This document shows positions 46,801 to 55,300 of a stretch of 64,000 nt of DNA, in pieces. The DNA lies in the NCBI GenBank assembly GCA_028583415.1, contig CM053275.1, positions 8,681,208 to 8,745,207 on the forward strand, in the 5' to 3' direction. Position 1 is the first letter of the stretch. Every line of letters starts with the position of its first letter. The stretch comes from Protea cynaroides. Taxonomy: Eukaryota; Streptophyta; Magnoliopsida; Proteales; Proteaceae. A program made the translations under genes and the position numbers. The notes beneath the pieces are model-generated. The model was not told the DNA's origin, did not search any database, and saw nothing but the letters and a program-made list of their open reading frames with translations.

Positions 46801-49655
46801 TGGAAAAACTCTCTCCCATCAGCCTTAGTTTTCCTCATATTTATAAACTCTTCAAAAGCTACAAAATAGGAGTTACAACAATAAAAAACTTCCTAAATAA
46901 CAGACTATATGATTCTAAAAACTGAAATAAATAAATAGAAACTTCCTTTATAGATAATAGGAAAGTTTCTAAACAATTTTTAGGAAACTAAGGACTTCTA
47001 AATATCTAATCCTACCTATATTTTAGGAAAGTGAATATAGTTCTCATTCAAAAGAGTCCTAATATCTATCAAATACTAACATTGCTGTCGACTATTGGAG
47101 CTGGGGTTTGGTACCGTTCACGTGAGCACTGTTCACGTGAACAGTGCCGTGAACAGTGTTTCTTCTTGGCTTGGTTGGCCTGCTTTGCTGATTGCTTAAC
47201 CCAATGGGCCAGGCCCATTTGATTGTTGCTTGCGATCCCTCCTTGAGCAAATCCTGATCTGCATCAGAATTGGTTTGTTTTGGTAGCTGAAACTCTTTGT
47301 TATTGTTTACTGGCTTTTGGTACTTAGGCTTTGTATTTACTTATGTTGTCTTATGTATCAAAATGACAGCATTGTTTCTCAAAACTCGTGAGTTTTTATT
47401 TTTATTTTTAAATAAAGGACCTAGTTTGAAATTATGCTTATATGAATTGCTTTTAGACTTGGACTTGATTAAAGCAACAGAAAGATGTTCTTCATGTGAA
47501 CAGAGATAAATTACATAATTAAGGATTTCTTTTGTAACATAAGCAGCTTAATTCAAATTACATTACTTGGTGAACTTTTTAGCTTCCAGGATTCATTTGT
47601 AGTAATCATGCTCCTCCTCTGACTCTGATAAATCTTATGATTATATAGGATCCATGGGACAAGATTAGCAGAGATGCCCTTCATTGGGACTCGTCATAAT
47701 TATAGGCGTCAAGGAATGTGCCGTCTTCTTCTAGATACAATTGAGTCGGTATGTTTTTTACTGAAAGTAAAAATAAAATAATTAGTATTTAAATTTTACT
47801 GAAGCATTTGTTGTTATTGAATTTGTTCTCATTCGTTTTGTTTTTTGTGATAAATTTTTTGATTTTTTTTAATCTTGGTTTCCTTTCCAATGATTGCTTA
47901 CGAGTAGGGGATTCTGAAGCAATTCACATTACAATTTCCTGTTATGGGTGGAAACCAGTTACTTGTTTTGGGAAAACCTTCTTGTATACTTAATGTGTAA
48001 GTGCATTCTGGTAAAGTTTGGGTGTAGTGGTAAAGTTTGGGTGTAGTTGCTGCCTTGCTGATAAGGTATCACTGATCCCCAAAACCTAGCCAAAACAGAA
48101 CTAATTTGTAATTTACATAGAAAAGCACCAAATGTAATCTGGTTGTATGTTGATACTGTTAGTTGTATACACATACACAGGCAGTTGATAACTTTTTGGT
48201 TTTCTGTGCCTATGCTTGGTCGTGGGTTCTATGCACAGCTAATTCGATTTCAACCTTGTAATTTTCTCATTTCCAATCTTGACTGTTTTTGGGGGAATAA
48301 CTTATGCTAATACAATGTTTAGGTCCTCTGCTCTCTAAATGTGGAGAAACTGATCATACCTGCCATCTCCGAACTCATGCATACATGGAATGTAGTTTTC
48401 GGTTTCACACCTCTCGAGAAGTCACATAAACAAGAAATGAGATCCATGAATATGCTAGTGTTCCCTGGTACAGATCTTTTACAGAAGTTTCTGTTGAAGT
48501 TTAAACTCTCTGAGGGGAATGTAAATGGTACTGAAGGTAATTCATCACTGATATATATTATTGGTCTGTAAGGTTTATATTTGCATTTTCATTTCGTCGC
48601 TTACAATCTTGTTCTATTCTTGTCTAGTTGTGGAGCCTGTTGTAGTCCAAAGCGGTGATAATAGGCCTAAGGCAGCAATGGTATATAATATTGGTCATCC
48701 TGCTGAGCCTGATGTCACTGCTTCTGATGAGGTTGTTGTCCATGATGCTCAAGTTAAAAATGAAGAAGTCGCAGCTGTTAGATCAGGTTTCCAGGATACT
48801 GATGGTTCTTCACATGATACTTCTGATGTGATGCAAGGTCCATTAGATGGAACTGATATCTGTGCTTCTGATGAAGATGTTGTCTGTGATAATCAAGTAA
48901 AAAAAGATGAATTTGATTCTGGTAAATCTGGTTTTGAGGTTATTAATGGTTTGTCACATGATACTTCTGATTTGATGTGCAATCCTTCAGATGGTCCTGG
49001 TCAAGCTTTGTTTCAAGCTTCCAAGGAGAGAACCACACCTTACAATTCTCAAGAAGGTGCTATTGACTCTGCATCTCTCTTTCATTCTGGTCCATTAGAT
49101 GGTCCTGATATCTGTGCTTCTGATGAGGATGCTATCTGTGATAATCAAGTAAAAAAAGATGAAGTTGATTCTGGTAAATCTGGTTTTGAGGATATAAGTG
49201 GTTTGTCACATGATACTTCTGATTTGATGTGCAATCCTGCAGATAGTGCTGGTCAAACTGTGTTTCAAGCTTCCAGGGAGAGAACCATGTCTTACAGTTC
49301 TCAAGAAGTTGCTATTGACTCTGCAACTCTTCTTCATTCTGGTCCATTAGATGGTCCTGATATCTGTGCTTCTGATGAGGATGTTGTCTGTGATAATCAA
49401 GTAAAAAAAGATGAAGTTGATTCTGGTAAATCTGGTTTTGAGGATATTAGTGGTTTGTCACATGATACTTCTGATTTGATGTGCAATCCTTCAGATTGTC
49501 CTGGTCAAGCTGTGTTTCAAGCTTCCAGGGAGAGAACCACACCTTACAATTCTCAAGAAGTTGCTATTGACTCTCCATCTCTTCTTCATTCTGGTCCCAC
49601 ACAAGATGAACTTGTGAAGGAAAATAAACCTTTGTTGGATTCTGCTGTTGGATGA
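28850..49655 (+). CDS. IDM1-like PHD-finger / GNAT histone acetyltransferase, 8 exons, 1301 aa
   Basis: Exons: 28850-30865, 31299-31431, 31598-31686, 34308-34546, 35025-35111, 47649-47748, 48323-48536 and 48628-49655. All junctions are GT-AG and phase is kept throughout. The N-terminal 390 residues are basic and low-complexity. About 396-450 is MBD-like (LRNQIRDMLVSAGWKIDRRP). About 509-620 is the Tify/Jas-like region of this family. A PHD finger starts at C645 (CGICGDGGDLICCDGC), followed by a second zinc-binding region (CNLCEKKYHQLC). A GNAT fold follows (about 770-920), with YRRQGMCRLLL as the acetyl-CoA motif. In Arabidopsis, IDM1/ROS4 is a nuclear H3 acetyltransferase that promotes ROS1-dependent DNA demethylation. 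Orthology is not proven, since several paralogues share this layout. Intron 5 is 12,537 bp and full of retroelements. The final exon holds a repeated tail. The ATG at 28850 is preferred because upstream in-frame sequence looks like an intron. Confidence 0.9.
31491..31562 (+). repeat. Exact 36-bp tandem duplication in intron 2
   Basis: The unit starting TTCCACATTCTTTTTAATAT is present twice back to back (31491-31526 and 31527-31562) with no difference seen, inside the short intron between exons 2 and 3 of the IDM1-like gene. A recent slippage or duplication event. Confidence 0.9.
33979..34232 (+). repeat. 127-bp tandem duplication in intron 3
   Basis: Copies start near 33979 and 34106, both with CCAAGCCGAAATGAAA, then TTGTTGCCTGATACTT and a TTTTTTGATTTGGT end. 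Several substitutions and small indels separate them. It lies in the 2.6-kb third intron of the IDM1-like gene, shortly before exon 4; no other element was recognised in that intron. Confidence 0.8.
36682..37572 (+). repeat. 5' LTR of the gypsy element
   Basis: TG...CA ends. It contains two copies of the perfect 16-bp palindrome CTGTTCACGTGAACAG within 36766-36802, joined by a short related GTTCACGG-type segment. The core CACGTG is a G-box/E-box. A TATAAATAAG string near 37045 is a plausible LTR TATA box, about 530 bp before the LTR end. Confidence 0.95.
37586..42376 (+). pseudogene. Gypsy gag-pol, frame-broken
   Basis: Starts at ATG 37586. The gag region ends in a CCHC knuckle (CYHCNAYGHYARDC) near 38530-38575. 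The protease motif VDSGSGVN is near 38840-38860, RT box YFDD near 39985-40000, RNase H (ATDASHSGIGG) near 40430, the integrase zinc region and RCRACQ near 41000-41110, the integrase core near 41180-41640, and a chromodomain (IKWKGHPRSDSTW) near 42090-42240. The reading frame shifts or stops near 38035, 38312, 38600, 39565, 39795, 39840, 39955, 40490 and 41482, and a stop codon lies at 41568-41570. No single intact polyprotein exists. The final frame runs into the 3' LTR, ending at 42376. Confidence 0.93.
42289..43181 (+). repeat. 3' LTR of the gypsy element
   Basis: 893 bp, nearly identical to the 5' copy. The first 600 bp show no difference by eye; all four differences lie in the last 220 bp. 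Followed by the target duplication ATTAG. Confidence 0.95.
44526..45891 (-). mobile_element. TRIM-like small LTR retrotransposon, 1366 bp
   Basis: LTRs at 44526-44842 (317 bp) and 45551-45891 (341 bp) are direct repeats in reverse orientation. In element sense they start TGTCAGC / TGTTAAC and end TAACA / AAATA. A primer-site-like sequence (TGTTACCAGAGC on the minus strand, 45539-45550) abuts the right-hand 5' LTR, two changes from the iMet consensus. A G-rich purine tract (GACGGGGG on the minus strand) abuts the left LTR. Flanks AAACC (44521-44525) and ATACC (45892-45896) are a target duplication with one mismatch. The roughly 700-bp interior has no coding domain and is rich in CAG/TAG-type triplets. 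Size and lack of genes fit a terminal-repeat retrotransposon in miniature. Confidence 0.85.
46118..46302 (+). repeat. 87-bp tandem duplication in intron 5
   Basis: Two copies starting near 46118 and 46205 share TTTTTTTGGCTATAGTTAAA, AATGCAGAGATATCCAGTTC and TGGTCTTACCTTTATTTGAT. The second has a short insertion. It lies between the TRIM-like element and the solo gypsy LTR. Confidence 0.8.
46338..47266 (-). mobile_element. Solo LTR of the same gypsy family, reverse orientation
   Basis: The reverse complement starts TGATGCAG and aligns, with clear divergence, to the gypsy LTRs. Matches include the CTGTTCACGTGAACAG palindrome (47117-47142 region), TTTTCTGGTTGAGTCTC, the TTTTTCCAGAAAAAA stretch and the terminal AAACCCT.CTTTGC. 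A perfect 5-bp duplication GAATT flanks it (46333-46337 and 47267-47271). There is no internal gypsy sequence on either side. It therefore arose by LTR-LTR recombination of an independent, older insertion. It lies about 380 bp before exon 6 of the IDM1-like gene. Confidence 0.9.
48837..49592 (+). repeat. Three in-frame 252-bp repeats in the last IDM1-like exon
   Basis: Units 48837-49088, 49089-49340 and 49341-49592 each encode 84 residues starting GPLDG.DICASDED and ending in ID(S)..LLHS-like sequence. The second and third differ at only a few positions. A diverged partial unit of about 45 residues (PDVTASDEVVVHDAQVKNEE) precedes the first. The unit is acidic and Ser/Asp-rich, with no domain I recognise; probably disordered. 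Confidence 0.95.
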
Positions 49656-50555
49656 TTCAATCTAGTTCAGAGGGCGAGGAAGATTGTTTTTATGAAGTAA
49701 AGCTTGATGTTGAAGGCACTGAATCTGATCTTTGTTCTCTAGGCAAAATTTCTGTGCAGCAAACTTCCAAGATAACCGATTATCAGAATGTAATTTCTAT
49801 TCTAATTTTGTGGCTACTGAAGAAAATATCCATGCATCTGATTGTGGTACATTAGACGTATATGATGTGAAAACTGAAATCATTGCTTCTGATCGTTGTT
49901 TGCATGCTTATGTTGATGGTGTTATACACTAGTCTACTGTTAAATCTGGACTCCCGGATGCTGCTTCTGTGCGTTGTTCACAATTTTCCAGTGGAAATTG
50001 TTTACCGTCTTTCAGAGGATACCATTGGAATATGTTGATGGTGTTCAACTCCTTTCTGCTCTTTCTCAGTGTAGTTTTCAGGGTTCTGGTGAAAGTTTGT
50101 TTCATCAAGATTACAAGTTGCAAAAGGTCTCAAAATGCTCTTGTGATGCAACTGTCACAGTGACTTATACTCATGGAGTCAAAAGTGAAGCTTTTGCGTT
50201 TGAACTTTACCTCCCCACTCCCCCAAGTGCTGGGCGGGCATCCCTTCATTGCCGAATCCATGTGTAATAATGTATCATCATTGTAAAAGTTGACTCAAGT
50301 GGAGGAGAAAGTGGCTTTAGTTACACCTAATCACCATGGTTCTTGTGGTGCTCCTGTGCATTATTCTCCTGCTTCTACTTCAGGACTTCATTCCCAGGCT
50401 TTTGTGGAAGGTCCGGAATCATCAATATATCGTTATACTCAACTGATCCTGGTTCTCAAGTTGCTAATGTGGATGTGAAGCAGTATAATTCTGAGTCCCT
50501 GTGTAACACCCTTCCCCTTACTTCTGCTGGAAGTAGTGCATATTATCTTCCTTAG
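49656..50555 (+). pseudogene. Decayed continuation of the IDM1-like C-terminus
   Basis: After the stop at 49653-49655, protein-like sequence of similar Ser/Asp-rich style continues in shifting frames: SSSEGEEDCFYEVKLDVEGT from 49658; then CNFYSNFVATEENIHASDCG near 49790; LEYVDGVQLLSALSQCSFQG near 50030; VALVTPNHHGSCGAPVHYSP near 50307; and DVKQYNSESLCNTLPLTSAG near 50475, ending with a stop at 50553-50555. At least three frame changes separate these. This looks like a former longer tail, now out of frame or 3' UTR. Base-calling indels are an alternative. Confidence 0.6.
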
Positions 50556-50682
50556 GTGATTATTGGATCTAACCAGGCAACTTAAATTTATTCCTGCCAA
50601 ATGCTTGATGAGCATGTTGTATGTGTTTTTGGAGCTTTACATATGACTATTGTGAAATTGCAAGTCAAGAGTTAATCTAGCT

Positions 50683-50714
50683 TCTCTCTCTCTTTCTTTC
50701 CTTCTTTCTTTCTT

Positions 50715-50745
<31 letters not shown>

Positions 50746-50780
50746 TTCTTCTTCTTCTTTTTTTTTTTTTTTTTTTTTTC
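50683..50780 (+). repeat. CTT microsatellite plus T homopolymer
   Basis: A CT-rich run becomes about a dozen CTT units and then about 22 Ts. It lies just beyond the IDM1-like 3' region. Confidence 0.9.
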
Positions 50781-52328
50781 AAATTCAGATAATATTGAAA
50801 ATAAAATTTGGATGCTAAAACCCTATGGCATTGTTTGAGTAGCATAGATACTATATGTTCTGTTATATAATTTACTGCTGGTGCAAATTTCTAAATAATC
50901 TCATGGTAGGGCTTCCTGAAATTGTGGTTTTCTGCTATACTGTTACATGGGACAGGCTGGAAGCCAAATATTCGTAAGTACTTCCATGACTTGATTAAAA
51001 AAAAATGTTCACATATCTCTCAGGGTTTACTGGTGTATATATTTTTAGTGAGGCTGGGGCATGGAATGATCTATTGAGATGCATCCATTTGCTTAATGGG
51101 CCTGTATCAACAGAACAGTTGGCTGCAGTTTTTTCTGGGTGCTTGGATGTGGATCAGATCAGATCCTGGCCATGGAACTGAATGGATCCATGCTTCATAG
51201 CTATAGAAAAGGTTTCAATTTAAAAAAAAATGGAAAAAAATCTATAGAAAAGGTATTGACTGAAACTTGGACTTCCATATCTATCCAATATTTGATCCAT
51301 GTGTCTGTTTGATCTTGGAGTGGATATGGTCCATATGTATCTCCAAGTAAGGGTTATTAGGTAAATTCAATCCCATGTCCAGATTATAATGGATCTGGTT
51401 CTGAAATTTGAACCAGATCCATTTGATGCCTTGGGGGGATTGGGCAAATGGTTGATTTAATTGAGGTTCAGGAACTTGATTGCAGCTTGTGATGTAAGTA
51501 TTGCTTCTAATGTTAAGTTAGCTCAGATTCAATGATGGCTCCCTGAAAATTCCGGGTTCCTAAGATTCGACAAGAAAGTGATGCCTTCCCCTTTTGCATC
51601 TGAAATTTTGTGGGCTGGTATAGAACTTTTGCTGTTCTTGGAAGAATTAACTTGTGAGCTTTTGAAGTTCCCTCTTCTCCCTCATGGCTGTAAAATTAAT
51701 TTATTGAACAAGAAGAATAAAGAAATATGAACCTCTATATCAGTAGTATATTTACTGCAGTGGCCATTGGGTCCACTCTTCCCTCTTGTTCTATTAGAAC
51801 CACCTACAACCTTTACATGCCCATGCATCTGTTCAGGGGTCAGAGGTTGCGGATCCATGATTGGGGTTCATCAGAGGTTGCATATCCCATTACGTGTTTA
51901 TCTCTCTCTTTTCTTTGGTGAGGGGTTGGGTCGTTGGGAGACTTGTAATTGGAATTTTTTGCTAATTTTATTTGACCTGATGTTTTCCTTTCTCAGAGCA
52001 ATGGTGTAGCAGTCTTATTAACTCTTTCCTATTGTGTTTAAGAACAATATGGTAGAGATTTCGGTGGATTACTGAATCATGCAAGCTACCAATACTACAT
52101 TATTTTGTACCTTAGACACGGAATGTTTTAGGAATCAAGTTGGAAGAACCATGTGCTTATTCTATGGATTGACCGAGGACATTCCTGTGAGAGGGGACCA
52201 TGCGGGCAGCTCAGTAGTCCGCTTGTCAGCTTGCAGCATGATCATTGCAGATTTTTTGTGAGGAGACTGTACAGACTGCATTTTTGTGCAATTTGTGAAA
52301 TAAAACATGCTATGATGAGTAGGCACAT
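50781..52328. other. 3' flank of the IDM1-like gene, nothing else recognised
   Basis: No supported coding region. The short frames at 51727-52009 lack motifs and conserved splice context. Possibly intergenic or the 5' part of the candidate gene that follows. Confidence 0.35.
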
Positions 52329-55300
52329 ATGTCAATGTCTAGAAGTTCTTGTGGACTGTTAAAGGTTTGTCATCTGATGCAAATTACAGAAACCATTGAG
52401 GTATGCATGATGATCTTTATGCTTTGTCTCATTATTTTTATTTTCATCGTTATGAATTATTCATTTTGCTATCTATTGGACCTGGATTCATCATCTGTTA
52501 CAAACTTTTCATGTTAAATTTTACATGATTCGGAGCTGGTCATGGATACAGTCCACCCAGTGACTCAGTTGCTTAATGGATGGGGCTTAATCTATCTAAT
52601 GTAGTTCTTGAATGACACTTAATTTCCTGAGAAAGTTTGAATATTTAATATAGCTCTTGGATGGATTAGAGGGAAGTAGTCAGGGAATGGAAACATGCCA
52701 CTTGGTCAAAAAAATCATAGATGACATACAGAAGCATTTCCATGTGTGATTTTATTCTTGAGTGTTTTCTGTCAAGGGTTTTCTTGACTCAGGCCATCCC
52801 GTCTTCAGATCAGCCTTTGATCAGTCATGTCTAATTGTCTATGATATGGCAAAAAGGTCCATCTAGGATTATGGACTTTCAGTCCCGTATGTTACTTTGT
52901 TTTAACATGTTTAACAATTTATTTGCTGAGTATATGGTGTAGATGTCTTGTAAGAGCTAGGTTCCTGGGTTCTGTATACCCTGTTTCCTCTTAAGTTTGC
53001 TGGTGTTAATATTGCTTTTGTCAGGAAATTTTGACTTTGATTCACTAAACAACTGCATCTAATGAATTTAAGCTTAAAAAAAATGATATACTGGTTGTTG
53101 GCTTTAGGAGCCAAATTCATTTGATTTTTAGTGCCCAGAAATGCCTTGGTGGTGGTACAGTTCCCATAAGAAACCAAAAGGGACCATGTTTTTCTGTGTT
53201 TGGATTCCGTATAATAAATTAACTCCACTCCTAAATTTTCAGATTCTGGTTCCACTTTTATAATCCCCATGCTTAATGACAGAAACTAGTTTTGAACTGC
53301 AATGTTGTAGTCCTGTTCTTATGATGTCATCTAAAAGTCTCATCGTGAACCAATTGTGAACTGCTGCTAAATCTTGCTCTCACTCTCTTAAGAAATGATT
53401 AGGATTGAACACTTGAGTAAATTAGTGAACCATTAAGGTAGCTGCACCACATGAGAACCCTAAAACTAAGTTTACTTGTGATCCACAGTAATACTCAGGA
53501 GTGAATCTGAATATCCGGATCATTCTATTGCTCGGCTGCCATGTTTCTAGCATTGATACAAGTTCATGAACTGACAGAGAAGGTAAAATAGAAAAAGAAG
53601 GGAGGAAGCAAATCTTAAATAACTCCACAATATCATCTGTCCAAGAAAAAATGTCACTGTATCTCCTTTCATTTTCATTAAGCAAATTCCCAACATGAAA
53701 AATAACCCTGCGACATACATACATGACCATATATGAACCTTAACAACTAGCTTACAGCTGCAACATGACAAATAACCCCGCAACATGCATTCATGACCAT
53801 ATATGAACTTCAACAACCAGCTTACATTGAATATGTTGCTTGTTATCTGTGTTGAAGTTAGTGAGTGATTTAACGTGGGGCAGGGCGCGGGGCCCCGCCC
53901 GGGGGGGCACTGTTGACTTGGTTTGACATTAAATTACCTGGATTTTGATTTTGAAAGTTGAAAGGTTAGAGATGAGAAATGATTGAATGAGACAGTAGTG
54001 GGTTTGTTGAATTTAATATTTTCTTGATTTGGAACCCCTATCAGATGATAGACTGCTAGGAGAAGATATTAGTAATATTTCCATGCGGTAGCAACGTGTT
54101 ACTTGACCTTTTCAACACCCTAGGGAGAGGATGGTTTCAAGTCAACTTTAAGGTCAAGCTTAAACGAGAGGGAGTTAGAGGGTGAGCCTTGGTGTGACGG
54201 TAAGATTGTCATATTGCTACCTGGTGGTCTTGGGTTGAAATAAGGAAACAGCCTCTCCGCGTTGCAGGGGTAAGGCTGCATACATTCTACGGTTCTACCC
54301 CTCCCCAGACCCTGCAATAAAGGAAGCCTCGTGCACTGGGAGTTTGGGACCGCCCTTTTTTAACGAGAGGGAGTTCTGTTGAGTGTAATCATCCTTTTCT
54401 AGATTTTGGAGGATATTTTTAGCTGGTCACGGAGAGACCTGTCCCCTAAAACATCTGATGTAAGCTTGTTCCTTTGAGGGTTAAAACAAATCCTTGGTCT
54501 AGGTGTTTCTATGGATAATATGCAAAAACTATGAATCTAATTGGCAAATTAGTGTGAGATGAATGGGGAGGCAAAGGGAAATGTTTTTCATCTTCTAGTT
54601 GCTGTTGGGTGAATTTATGGTTCCCATATGGTTCTTATTTTGTTCTGTAAGAGACATTTCATTTCATAACCCTGCATTCCTTTTGGTGAGCATGCGTGGA
54701 TTCCTGAAATTGGTATACTTTGTAGTTTGCTGGGGTGTGGACAGGCCAAAGAGTAAGGAACACCAAGAGTGGGTATGTGACTTTTATATTCTGTGTTTTT
54801 CTTTGGTTTGAAGATATTGATCTGGCCAGTTTTATTCTTGTTTATGGTTATAAATGCATGTGTTTTACATTTTCTGATGTCTCTTAGACATGCATATGAG
54901 TCATCCGACACTTTGCTGTTGAATAACAAAATTAGGGATGGCAATAAGGTGGGTCAAATAGCTAACACATCCTTAATAGTGAAGCAATGCCTTATGTTTG
55001 TATCTGTCTTACAATACCAGCAGATTTGGTGCAGTCTTCCATGGGATTTGGGGTTCATTTGGTCAACCTGTTACAGTTTGCTTTATGTTAAATTTCAATT
55101 TTTTTTCTGGGGATCTTGAACATTTATAACCAAAACCCAAAATCTGACCAGTTCATCCTTAACTACAATGAATAATAAATTGAATTCGTTGAGTGAGCTT
55201 AGCCGTAGGTTGAGTGTGTGTTAGGTGAGTGCTTTGGGATTGGCTCGTCATTTTCAGATCTTGCTCTGTTTTATTGCCTGTTGCTTCTTGCTCTCTTATG

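Noticed and set aside
54177..54290. tRNA gene
   Set aside because: The A-box- and B-box-like parts belong to an Au SINE head; the body, T-rich tail and 14-bp target duplication identify a SINE, and there is no full cloverleaf.
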